DNA from: Limnomonas spitsbergensis
Lineage: Eukaryota; Chlorophyta; Chlorophyceae; Chlamydomonadales
Direction of reading: 5' to 3'
Assembly: GCA_037349105.1 (NCBI GenBank)
Contig: JAYJMM010000036.1
Location: 5,554,001 to 5,618,000, forward strand
Length of the DNA stretch: 64,000 nt
Shown here: positions 36,901 to 43,070 of the stretch, piece by piece
Numbering within the stretch: position 1 is the first letter of the stretch
Layout: every line of letters begins with the position of its first letter
Position numbers and translations under genes: made by a program
Notes under the pieces: generated by a model
Told to the model about the DNA's origin: nothing
What the model saw: only the letters and a program-made list of their open reading frames with translations
Database searches by the model: none

Positions 36901-39546
36901 ATTGCCTCCTGTCAGTATTGATTTTAGTGAGTGGTATACCACTATCAGGTAAGTCCAGCTACACTGTGGCCCCCGGCCACAGGCTCCTGGTTCGGCCAGC
37001 CCTGCTTCTTGGACCACCGGCCGGAGGCCGGTCCAGGTTTGGTGGGAATTGGCCCAGGGGTGGCTGCGGGGTGGTCAAGGAAAGGTGTTCCGGTACCCAC
37101 TAAGATAAACACTGCCTCCTGTGTCACCCTTTCAACATGCACCTCCATCAAAAATAATGACGATATAGCAACTTCATCCAAACATGCATACTGGTAATTT
37201 GCATTACTAACTCCTCAACTCATTAATATGTATTCTAGGAAGAGCGAGGCTTCCGACATCAAGGTGGTGGTGGAGGTGGTGCGGCAGATCATGGTGCACT
37301 CTGAAAGGACCGGGGGTGCCCTGGCGGGTGCCATGTTCTGGACGGCAGCCCACAACGACTCTGATGACCAAGATGGGTGAGTTATGGGGATTGCATGAAT
37401 GTTGGCTTAGCATATAAGTGTGCAAGCTGCTATCGGTGGCTTGAAAAGTCAGCCGAGCTGCTATTTGCATTTTGAATTTCCTACAGCCCCACGAAGCATC
37501 ACATTTGATGCATGGGACAGGTGTCCGTAAACCAGTGCGTGCACGAAATGAACTAGGACAGTAATCGAAACGCCAGTGACCCCCCTGGAGAAGCAACCAA
37601 GACACAACCTCAGACCAGTGGCTTGGGAATGAACCCCACAAGCATAACGCAGTGTAGACGTGGCCTGATAGCATTAAGCTACGCTATTTTCTCATCTCTC
37701 CTGATCCTGGTGGGAATACTACCTGTTGTTTCTGATCATGCTTGCAAACAGTGCAAACAAAACAAGTATAACAACACTTAGCTGGGGACCATTAACTTTG
37801 AATTATTTTGCTGTTGATAGCTCCGCTGGTGTAATGGATGCAATACCGTACCTCAATTATTACTAGTATTAGCTTGAATGTTTAAATTAGGAGGAGTTCC
37901 TTAACATTTATGGATGATAAATATGTATACAAGTGTTGGGGTCTCAATTGCCATTAATGGAGGTAGAAGCTGGTGTAGTATTTAGGGTTTAGGGTTAGCC
38001 ACACCTTTGTTGGAGGTAGAAGCTGGTGTAGTATTTAGGGTTTAGGGTTAGCCACACCTTTGTTGGAGGTAGAAGCTGGTGTAGTATTTAGGGTTTAGGG
38101 TTAGCCACACCTTTGTTGGAGGTTAAAGCTGGTGTAGTATTTAGGGTTTAGGGTTAGCCACACCTTTGTTGGAGGTTGAAGCTGGTGAAGGGTTTAGGGT
38201 TAAGCCACAACTTTATTGGAGGTAGAAGCTGGTGTAGTATTTAGGGTTTAGGGTTAGCCACACCTTTGTTGGAGGTTAAAGCTGGTGTAGTATTTAGGGT
38301 TTAGGGTTAGCCACACCTTTGTTGAAGGTTGAAGCTGGTGAAGGGTTTAGGGTTAAGCCACAACTTTATTGGAGGTTGCAGCCACATCATCCGCAGCCTC
38401 CCACGGGCCTATGACACACCGTTTGTCTCGTCCCCCACCCAGGTACAACATCAAGATCGACCGCTGGCCGCACACCCTGCCCACCACCGGCCCTCCCATC
38501 GCCTACCCCATGGATCGGATCTTGGGCATGTTCCGCCCCCTGCTCACACAATACGACAAGCCAGGGGCGGAACAGCAGTTCATAGCGGCACAGCCGGTTG
38601 CTGACGGGTCTGCTGGCCCTGGGCCTAAGCGCGCGCTGCTTGCTCAACAGGAGGTGTTGGACGGGTTCCGGCGAGGGTGGTGGCGGGGGCAGTGTGCCGC
38701 CAACGTAAGTTCTACTTAAAAAGGAAGAAAACTACTCCCCGCAGGGGCGTCAGGGTTAAGGAAACAGCGCGGCGTGGGCCAAGGCCGCGCCCGCGCCATT
38801 GCCATGCGTTCTACATACCAGCTTGTACATCCTCTCTGTCTCCTCCTGTCTGGATCTCCGGGTTCCATGCCTGTTTACATAAGGAGGTGGCATGGCTGTA
38901 CCATGGTCATGGCTTTGCATGGTAGCTGGAATGGAGCTTGATCATCCCCTACTAGCCCCTCGCGGCTGAGCGTTCAGCAGGGCCCAGCGGCAGTGTTTCT
39001 TTTAGTGGGCAGCAGACCACCCATATGGGGCCGCCGGGCGGCCACTACTGGGCAAATTGGGACAAAATCTTGACCGACCAAAGGCCGTTGGTCCGAGAAG
39101 CAGGACTTGCCGCCCCAGGCCCCCCCGGCCGTAGGCCGTGATGTAGCTGAGTTGTAGCTGAAGCGCGTAAAAAGAATCACTGGCCTAGCAGGTATGCAGG
39201 GGTCAGCAGTGGGGGTCATAGACCTACACACAACGGTAACGGTGCGGATGTGGCTTCGGCCCAGCCTGCGCTGTTTCCTTCACTCTCACGCCCCCCACGG
39301 GGCGTAGCTCTCTTTCTTTCTTCCTAACACACAACTTGTCCAGCCCATGTGGCGCCAAGGCGATTATAAGACCGTTGTGCTTGCCATGCACAGGCGTCCC
39401 CAACATGGCGTCCGATGCCCTACAACAAAAGCGTGGTTGACGTACCTGCCCTGCGGAAATACACGGCAGGGCTGGACACCGTCGACCTGCTGGCGCAGGC
39501 AGCCAAGCAGCTCGGTGGGGGGAAGCGCAAGAGGAGGCACGGGTAG
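9650..39546 (+). CDS. Plant-type endo-1,4-beta-mannanase (GH5, subfamily-7-like), 14 inferred exons
   Basis: A probable secreted hydrolase of beta-1,4-mannan. Inferred exons: 9650-9996, 13613-13676, 13795-13913, 14874-14965, 29767-29880, 30322-30372, 31815-31922, 33064-33132, 34121-34215, 35335-35418, 35966-36036, 37239-37376, 38443-38704 and 39394-39546 (TAG). All introns are GT-AG, every junction keeps phase, and the exons sum to 1767 nt (588 residues plus stop). Family landmarks come in the expected order: LGLKVGRVWAFN, a DFV segment, [27 protein letters not shown] with the acid/base Glu, DPNHLLTMGTEGFF, LHVYE, IILEEFG with the nucleophile Glu, and GAMFWTAAH. The C-terminus extends about 110 residues beyond the catalytic domain and ends in a basic tail (GGGKRKRRHG). 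Weak points are the exon 1 donor and the diverged N-terminal residues. About 94% of the span is intron, mostly tandem repeats. Confidence 0.85.
10985..11232. repeat. 9-bp minisatellite CATGTGCTG/CATGTGCCG
   Basis: About 27 copies of a 9-bp unit that alternates between CATGTGCTG and CATGTGCCG. Because the unit is a multiple of three and free of stops, several frames are open on both strands (Met-Cys-Cys, Ala-Ala-Cys, His-Met-Gln patterns). It is intronic and followed directly by a hairpin element at 11239-11325. Confidence 0.9.
12050..12385. repeat. ~84-bp tandem repeat with G runs
   Basis: About four units, each joining GGGCGGGCGACGGCTGCATT, TTGTGTTTTGAAAT and a run of 7-10 G followed by GCGACGGCTGCATTGCTTC. 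The G runs and the near-palindromic half-units suggest slippage within a doubled precursor. It is intronic. Confidence 0.85.
12715..13110. repeat. 12-bp minisatellite AATAAACCAGAA/AATAAACCTGAA
   Basis: About 32 copies of a 12-bp unit with A/G and C/T variants. The minus-strand frames are open and spell a hydrophobic pattern (YFWFISGLLLV) that mimics a membrane protein. The strict 12-bp period and the intronic position argue against a gene. Confidence 0.9.
13613..14965 (+). CDS. Mannanase exons 2-4 (13613-13676, 13795-13913, 14874-14965)
   Basis: Exon 2 (acceptor CTCCACAG, donor GTGAGG) encodes AVSADRKIIFKKQLTSKVTEE and is the least certain. Exon 3 (acceptor TTTCCAG, donor GTGAGT) encodes RLGLKVGRVWAFN, the beta-2 strand motif of plant mannanases, and then EKQFEALDFVIYVAG. 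Exon 4 (acceptor CTCCGCAG, donor GTGCGG) encodes YNIRMILAMGNLWPAYFG, where plant enzymes have LSLVNNW. The intron between exons 3 and 4 carries two CAGCTACA-type elements (14455-14620 and 14638-14814). Confidence 0.75.
14455..14620 (+). mobile_element. CAGCTACA-family element, long-diverged type
   Basis: Starts GTGACTCAGCTACCTGTCAG and carries GGCTGCTGGCCGGAGGCCCC and GGCTGGTCCAGGTTTGG. It parallels the copy at 6400-6575 and lies immediately before a complete copy at 14638-14814, so two related elements are inserted side by side. Confidence 0.55.
14638..14814 (+). mobile_element. MITE-like element with AGTGGTTACC terminal inverted repeats
   Basis: The ends are AGTGGTTACC and GGTAACCACT, followed by an A run. 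The interior matches 5823-5988 closely (CAGCTACATTTCAGCTACA, CCCTGGCTCGGCCAACCC, GGCCCAGGGGTGGCCACAGG). About 177 bp and non-coding. It sits 59 bp before mannanase exon 4. Confidence 0.72.
15640..16002 (+). repeat. Left-flank long units related to the mannanase exon 5 acceptor
   Basis: Two degenerate ~180-bp units (from about 15640 and 15825) each contain TTGCAAGCAGA or GATGCAAGCAGACAGCT, then TCCTAGACCTCT or TACTAGACTTCC, then AGCCGTT, TGCCATGCAA and, in the first, ACCCGCAGCCGCTGGCCTGAA. The genuine junction at 29754-29800 reads TTGCATGCAGACGGCAGGGA then TGTCCTGGACTTCTAC. A short TGTCCTGTTGCA repeat (15821-15860) separates them. The 24-bp satellite begins inside the next such unit. Confidence 0.7.
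16003..29082 (+). repeat. 13-kb satellite of 24-bp monomers inside mannanase intron 4
   Basis: About 545 head-to-tail copies of a 24-bp monomer containing TTGCATGCAGACAGCTCAGG. Almost the only variation is one base, giving TGCATGCA (palindromic, with a GCATGC site) or TGCAAGCA. Six 25-bp monomers (TATTGCAGCTCAGACAG, near 16022, 21807, 22720, 25505, 27090 and 27210) shift the frame and divide the array into blocks. The plus strand of the monomer has no GT dinucleotide and no stop triplet, so all three forward frames stay open for 13 kb while no 5' splice site exists inside the array. The minus frame spells MPELSACN repeatedly. A 20-monomer segment is duplicated at 480-bp offset (about 18170-18650 and 18650-19135), and a 12-monomer one at 288 bp (about 26040-26327 and 26327-26590). 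Confidence 0.97.
29083..29750 (+). repeat. Right-flank long units related to the mannanase exon 5 acceptor
   Basis: The satellite ends inside a longer unit (CAGGCATCCAATACC...CATTCCTGTGCCATGCAATC...ACCCGCAGCCGCTGGCCTGA, 29073-29175). Further degenerate units carry CCTGTTGCATGCAGACGACC (29312) and CCTGTTGCATGCAGACAGCC (29506). A family A hairpin element interrupts them at 29210-29290 and another lies at 29650-29740. A CATATCGGTTCATATTATAT microrepeat occurs at 29445-29490. The genuine acceptor follows at 29766. Confidence 0.75.
29767..29880 (+). CDS. Mannanase exon 5
   Basis: Acceptor TTGCATGCAG and donor GTGAGC. Together with the preceding G it encodes DGRDVLDFYKD, then ATKELLKQHMTVMANRVNVF and TGVKYR. 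This corresponds to the plant mannanase helix and strand that end in VNTITGVAYK. Both edges are copied into the flanking introns: acceptor-like sequence upstream (15640-29750) and donor copies downstream (29871-30110). Confidence 0.85.
29871..30110 (+). repeat. Three-copy repeat of the exon 5 donor end
   Basis: TACAGGGGTGAGCAGGAGTG, the last exon bases plus the 5' splice site, recurs as TACAAGGGTGAGCAGGAGTG near 29954 and TACAGGGGTGAGCAGGAGTG near 30034. Each copy is followed by GGGGAA and ATTTGAATTGCCTTCTCCCA-like sequence. The period is about 75-85 bp. The later copies could act as decoy 5' splice sites. Confidence 0.85.
30322..30372 (+). CDS. Mannanase exon 6, catalytic acid/base
   Basis: A 51-bp exon (acceptor TCCCTCAG, donor GTGGGT) encoding [17 protein letters not shown] with its flanking phase bases. 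The NEP motif holds the GH5 acid/base glutamate, and the surrounding pattern matches DDPTIFAWELMNEPRC of plant enzymes as I remember them. The splice phases (1 in, 1 out) fit the neighbours exactly. Confidence 0.92.
30378..30715 (+). repeat. ~12-bp array TAGACCCTATATC ending in a copy of the exon 6 donor end
   Basis: About 25 units of TAGACCCTATATC and variants. At the far end, 30693-30720 reads GAGCCAAGGTGCCCTGGTGG then GGGAGACCCTA. This mirrors the exon 6 end GAGCCTAGGTGCCCAGGTGG then GTGAGACACTA at 30357. The array is therefore bracketed by the true exon/intron junction and a decayed copy of it. Confidence 0.8.
30740..31060. repeat. 116-bp tandem repeat with internal palindromes
   Basis: Nearly three units. 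Each contains AGCTAGTATATCACGGCATC and, in the opposite sense, GGATGCCGTGATATAC, together with CCGCGGAGGCCGG. The two halves are reverse complements, so each unit can form a hairpin with an arm of roughly 25 bp, and SacII/EagI-type GC motifs sit in the arms. It is intronic (intron 6). Confidence 0.85.
31815..33132 (+). CDS. Mannanase exons 7 and 8 (31815-31922, 33064-33132)
   Basis: Exon 7 (acceptor CCCCACAG, donor GTGGGA) encodes a surface helix and TWMKEMMAHLRSQDPNHLL then TMGTE, the counterpart of the plant SLDPNHLLEIGLEG. Exon 8 (acceptor TTTTTTTTGCAG, donor GTGAGA) encodes GFFMPDRKDFLHQYNPGAG, where plant enzymes have an EGFY and NPN motif. Phases are 1/1 for both. The exon 7 end plus donor is duplicated at 32030-32075 (ATGGGGACTGAAGGTGAGAC), 110 bp into the intron. 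Confidence 0.88.
32905..33048 (+). repeat. 18-bp repeat next to the exon 8 acceptor
   Basis: About eight copies of TAACCCAGCGTGGCTGAA and close variants end just before the T run and TTTGCAG of exon 8. No copy of exon sequence is seen in the unit. It may carry repeated branch-point-like CTGAA motifs, but this is speculation. Confidence 0.85.
33376..33527 (+). mobile_element. ~150-bp inverted-repeat element (family C), diverged copy
   Basis: Contains ACTGCGCCGTAATTC, GGTCCCCTACTGGTAAA, AATTCAGCCACTGTAAGGAC and ends GGCACAGCACT. The same order is found at 58371-58519 and 60863-61012. The left terminus is decayed (GTGCCGTGG). Confidence 0.65.
34121..34215 (+). CDS. Mannanase exon 9
   Basis: Acceptor AATTCTGCAG, donor GTGGGT. 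It encodes GEDWPAIARLSDLDVSTLHV then YERHMENIPEPK. STLHVYE corresponds to the TIHSYPD motif that lines the GH5_7 active site. The phase changes from 1 to 0. The exon end CCTGAGCCCAAGGTGGGTAG seeds the array at 34203-34755. Confidence 0.87.
34203..34755 (+). repeat. Tandem array copied from the exon 9 donor end
   Basis: Six degenerate copies follow the true junction, near 34266, 34347, 34443, 34550, 34631 and 34710. Each begins CCTGAGCCC or close to it, then GGTGGGCAGCAGGATAGAGG or similar, a run of GATCAGCAG/GATCAACAG 9-bp repeats, and TACAAGGCG(A/T)CACAC. The units are 70-105 bp because the inner 9-bp repeat varies in number. Confidence 0.88.
35335..36036 (+). CDS. Mannanase exons 10-11 (35335-35418, 35966-36036), nucleophile
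   Basis: Exon 10 (acceptor GACTGTAG, donor GTGAGG) encodes DGRSYLESPDWIHCDAICYM then NWMVQYIQ. Exon 11 (acceptor ATCCTGTAG, donor GTGAGT) encodes IHLEVNERDIQKPIILEEFG then LTW. The second E of LEEFG is the expected nucleophile (FTEFG in plant enzymes), followed by the usual Gly-Leu. Two or three cysteines in exons 8 and 10 could form disulphides. A ~12-bp TTAGCTGTAGGGA repeat fills 35480-35640. Confidence 0.9.
36020..36595 (+). repeat. 43-bp tandem array copied from the exon 11 donor end
   Basis: About 12-13 units of ~43 bp, each containing TTTGGCTGACCTGGTGGTGA then GTCAGCAA and AGCTACATTCAAAA. The first 17 bases are the end of exon 11 (TTTGGGCTGACCTGGTG) and the rest is the donor GTGAGTCAGC. 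Most units keep a perfect GTGAGT, so a dozen equal-strength 5' splice sites follow the real one. Confidence 0.95.
36955..37103 (+). mobile_element. CAGCTACA-family element, left end truncated
   Basis: Begins with CAGCTACACTGTGGCC and ends CCGGTACCCACTAAGATAAA, with the interior CCGGAGGCCGGTCCAGG and GGCCCAGGGGTGGC shared with 14638-14814. The left AGTGGTTACC end is missing. It lies in intron 11. Confidence 0.6.
37239..39546 (+). CDS. Mannanase exons 12-14 (37239-37376, 38443-38704, 39394-39546)
   Basis: Exon 12 (acceptor TATTCTAG, donor GTGAGT) encodes VVVEVVRQIMVHSERTGGAL then AGAMFWTAAHNDSDDQD. The FW pair is the conserved tryptophan region of the last barrel strand. Exon 13 (acceptor CCCACCCAG, donor GTAAGT) encodes YNIKIDRWPHTL and a helical extension. 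Without splicing at 38705 the frame would stop after four codons (TAA at 38717). Exon 14 (acceptor CATGCACAG) encodes a lysine/arginine-rich end and stops at TAG 39544-39546. The strong GTAAGT donor and the in-phase terminal exon favour splicing. Confidence 0.82.
37955..38375 (+). repeat. ~60-bp repeat with TTTAGGGTTTAGGG core
   Basis: About eight units of GGAGGTAGAAGCTGGTGTAG, then TATTTAGGGTTTAGGGTTAG and CCACACCTTTGTT. Two shorter variants lack one heptamer. The array fills most of intron 12 upstream of exon 13. No exon sequence is evident in the unit. Confidence 0.9.
39004..39165 (-). mobile_element. CAGCTACA-family element, reverse orientation
   Basis: Read on the minus strand it starts TCAGCTACAACTCAGCTACA and ends near CCCACTAAAAG. 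The interior is diverged (GGCCGGGGGGGCC, GTCAAGATTTTGTCCC). It lies in intron 13 of the mannanase, beside a family A hairpin element at 39233-39330. Confidence 0.55.
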
Positions 39547-40489
39547 AGCAGGGGATCCATCCTTAAAGTTCGGCGCCAAACCACGCAGCCGGGCCTTTTT
39601 GAGCTGGGCCCAGAGGTGTAACGTCATTGACAGGTAGAGCAGGAGATCACGCCAGGGACAGCGGCAGTGCTAGGATGGTGGCATTTCTATCTTTCTCTCT
39701 AGAATGATGGCGTACTGACACTCCACTCCGTACAGCCAAAATGTGCTTGGAGACTGGATTGCACTAGGGCAGTCAACATGGCTAGGATTGATATTCAAGT
39801 TGTGCACTCACATGATGTTAGTGAAGATTACTTGTGGAACCCGTAACTAGGAGTGGGAGGCCCTGGCTTTTGTGGATCAAGTAGTTGAGTTTTTGTGAAG
39901 GCTGTAGTCTCTTGAGGGGCAGGGCATACGGTTTGCCTGACCTTTTTGTTGTTGTTCTTGTTGATTGGAGGGTGAACTTGGTTTCCTTTCTTTCTCTTGT
40001 GCCTTCATGTTGATTTCCTTAGCTGTTATTTACCGTGGCCGAGATTTATTTAAGCAGGGCCTAGAGGCGTAACATTAACATGTGTAAGGTCGTGACAATG
40101 AAAGGGTACCCTGGCGGGAGCTCTTGAGTGCCTTTTTTTGTGAATGTGTGCATGGGGTATATGTTGCACGTGGGATGAGTGGACAACATGGCAAGACGTT
40201 ACTATTCCTTGCCCGCCATTTTGAGGTTGGGCATGCGCCCATGCATAGGACTTCAAGGGTGACATTCACGTCACGACATTTGATCTTTCTTGGCAATTGG
40301 CACGCTCTGTTGAGCGTATAGAGTGGGTGCTGGACCACTCATAGCAGGCTGGTGGACTTCCGCGACTGTTGGGCAGCTGAGGAATCAATCGATCCTGGAC
40401 GGGCCTACCGACAATCGGTATCAAAGGTAACATAGCTTGCTACACCGCGTCCGTAGGCCGTGAGATCGTGGCAAGATCAACAACGGCAT

Positions 40490-40904
40490 TTTGGCGTCAC
40501 ACCGGGAGAGGCAAGGCATCAAGGCTGGCCTGACTTCCTTATGTGCCACACATTTCTCCTACCGCGTCAACATGCTGGACAACGAAATCAATAACCTGCC
40601 TGTCTTGAATGCTTGTGTGGTGGACCTCGGGCTCGACACCAAGATTCAGTGCGCGAGGAACGTGAGAGCGCGCATTCTCTCGCTAGCGAAGGGGTAGGAC
40701 GCCAAGTTATGCATGCTGGTCCATGCAAACGAGAGAATGCGTCCCTCGCGCGCTGTGTCTTTGAGTCGAAAATAAGGTCTAGCACAGAAGGCGCCAAGAC
40801 ATGCAGGTTCATGATGATGCTGTCCAGCGTGGGCATGGAGAATCGTTTGGCGTAGAACGAACTCATGCCAACCGTAATACTTGCTTCTTCCGGTGTGACG
40901 CCAG
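40490..40904. repeat. Imperfect inverted duplication of an ORF fragment
   Basis: The left arm (40490-40682, plus) and right arm (40730-40904, minus) are diverged copies in opposite orientation around a ~47-bp loop. Both contain TGGCGTCACACCGG, CTGGACA and GCGCGAGG.ACG then CATTCTCTCG. Left-arm plus-frame peptide THFSYRVNMLDNEINNLPVL matches right-arm minus-frame SFYAKRFSMPTLDSIIMNLHVL in spacing. This suggests a piece of a protein-coding, possibly transposon, sequence duplicated head to head. Confidence 0.65.
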
Positions 40905-42269
40905 TGAGTCGCTGTTGATATGGGACCGGTCAAAATATTGACCATCGGAACACACAGCGTGGGACACCTCACCTGTTTGCAGGGCACACACGTCACTCGG
41001 GGGCTGCGCCAAAGGCACAGCTTTTACATATAGAAAGAAAGAAAGAAAACGCCTGAGCGTGGCTTGAGGAATACATAATATATTACAATAAGATACCTCA
41101 ACGGCGGCGGCGGATTTCCCACCGGTCCCTTTGGTCTCGGAGCAGGGATTTCATCATACGTTAAGTTAGGTCAAGGGGTGGGGTTCAGCATTTATCAGCA
41201 GGGCGGACAGTTGGACCACCGTCAACACCTGCAGAATACCAGGGATTCAGGGGCAATCAATAGCATGATCGTCCAAGTTTATGTATGTGTATCACAAAAG
41301 ATTAAGCCATTTCATGCAAGCACTAAATAAGCCATGATTATCACATCGATCATGCGGCTCCAAGGCCTTCTAGGCTGCCACACGCGACGCGAAGCCTGGC
41401 AGTCCCTACGCAGTATAATAGCCTTTCGAGTTGCAGTCCCAAATTCCATCATCAATTTCATGATCAATCCATGAGCCACTAACCTACGCAAAGTATGGCC
41501 ATGCACAACAACGGTTCAACCTAGGTTCATAATGTGAGTATGTGACACGTGCAATCGTGCATCCCTGGGCCATCAATCCCTTGATCATGGGTTACTTCCC
41601 TCAAACAAGCTCCAAAGCTGCTGTATCACGCATGGCGTGTCCGTGACAATGGTAGCCGCCTGCATGTTCATAGTACAAATCCCCTACGCCATCCCGGCGC
41701 CTGCCGTGGTCTGAAACCAGGCGCAGCAGGTTGCCGCATACCAATGCTCAATAATAGGGTCCCTGGGGTCCCCCCCCATGTTCATTTTATAAGCGCTACG
41801 CTAGCACTTCAGATTTCGGAAATCGCGAAGATGCCCATGCCTGACCAAGCCGTATAGCCTCAGACCAGGGCAGTGGGCATGATGCACATGGGCATGCTGC
41901 ATGGCATGTTACACCAGACCCCGGGCCTAACCAGGCCCCTTGACCTTATGCCACGATGAACGTGAGTTGTAGCTGAACCATGTACACCTCACCTTGCTCG
42001 TCAGCAAGTGCTTCCCCAGAACCTTCTCAAACACCTGGAGGACAAATCCGAACACCTTGGGGACGAATTTAAGCACGGCATGGCGAGGGAGGGGCAGAAT
42101 AAAAGTTATGGCCCCCATCCCCCCTAATTCTCCATAACTCATCCGTTTGACATGGGAGTTGCACCTAAGGACTTTTGGGAGGGTATCTCGGCTTCAAGAA
42201 GAAAACAAAAATGTTTTTTTAGGGCCTTGGACCCCCCCCCTCCTAGTTTGACATGCGTTGACCGGGTAC

Positions 42270-42608
42270 TTAACGTTGACCGGTGACCATGCATGATAGG
42301 TCGTTGGAAAACCCTGGCCCTACCCTATGCAGTGAGATCTTCATATTATGCAGTTTTCTCAGGGCTGAGATATCATTCGCAAAATAAGCTTTTGTGAAAT
42401 CTACGAAATCCTCATTGTTTGGCTCTCTGTACCTCAAACACCTTTGGGCCCAAAAGCATTTTGATACCAAGTATCTGATATATGGAAAGCTCTCGTCAAG
42501 CTCCATACTTTTAGAGGATGGGGTGTTTTTAATTGTTTTTTGACCCCCCTCGCGGCATGCCAGAAACTTTAAATTCGGAGACCTGCTCTTCATGTTAGCT
42601 ATCCTCAA
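42270..42608 (-). CDS. Hypothetical open frame, 112 codons
   Basis: An uninterrupted ATG-to-stop frame in the convergent spacer. Its composition (Lys/Ser/Asn-rich, lower GC) differs from the neighbouring genes. A stretch such as FVDFTKAYFANDISALRKLH looks protein-like but matches no family known to me. It could be a fragment of a mobile element or chance. Nothing nearby supports expression. Confidence 0.2.
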   Translation of the reverse strand: MRIANMKSRSPNLKFLACREGGQKTIKNTPSSKSMELDESFPYIRYLVSKCFWAQRCLRYREPNNEDFVDFTKAYFANDISALRKLHNMKISLHRVGPGFSNDLSCMVTGQR

Positions 42609-43070
42609 GGCATTGCTAAAGTTTTAGCTCATACAGATTTGAATCAGATCAGATGAGAGATTTCGCGCTCAATGCAAATGCATCCAGGCACATCTAGACA
42701 GCCTGACACACAATGATCAGCACGACATGCCCAAAACTTAATGAGACTTCAGACACCTGCGTTTCAGGAGAGGTCAATGACATTACACCTCTGGGCCCTG
42801 CTACAAAAGGCTCGGCCTTTCATGAGAGGTACGGTCAACGGTACTGGGTAACCCTGGTCAAAAAGTCACAACCTGGCCCATCTTGCGCTCTGTCGTAGGT
42901 CATATAATGAGTGCTCGGACCTCAGCCTGGCCCAAGCATGACATCTGATGCACAGCTACACCCGACCATATTCCCCATACTCCCATATTTTATTGACTTT
43001 CTGCTGGACCATTCCATATGCCCCATGCATCAAATGTGATGCTCTGCTGGACTGTACAGACTTCACACAA

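Larger units (their letters stand above)
39547..43070. other. Spacer between the convergent mannanase and NOV-like genes
   Basis: This 3.5-kb spacer separates two genes whose 3' ends face each other. It holds dispersed ~45-bp motifs at 39585-39635, 40050-40085 and 42770-42815, the inverted duplication at 40490-40904, a (GAAA)n tract at 41030-41048 and an AT-rich stretch at 41100-42700 in which nothing was recognised. The minus-strand frame 42270-42608 (112 codons, starting MRIANMKSRS) is uninterrupted but has no familiar motif. Confidence 0.5.

Noticed and set aside
38705..38719. Mannanase ending at TAA 38717 without the last intron
   Set aside because: A consensus GTAAGT donor sits at the junction and an in-phase terminal exon with its own acceptor follows at 39394.
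41927..42142. Minus-strand open frame (HAVLKFVPKVFGFVLQVFEK)
   Set aside because: Short, no recognised homology, next to a CAGCTACA-like fragment; too weak to list as a gene.
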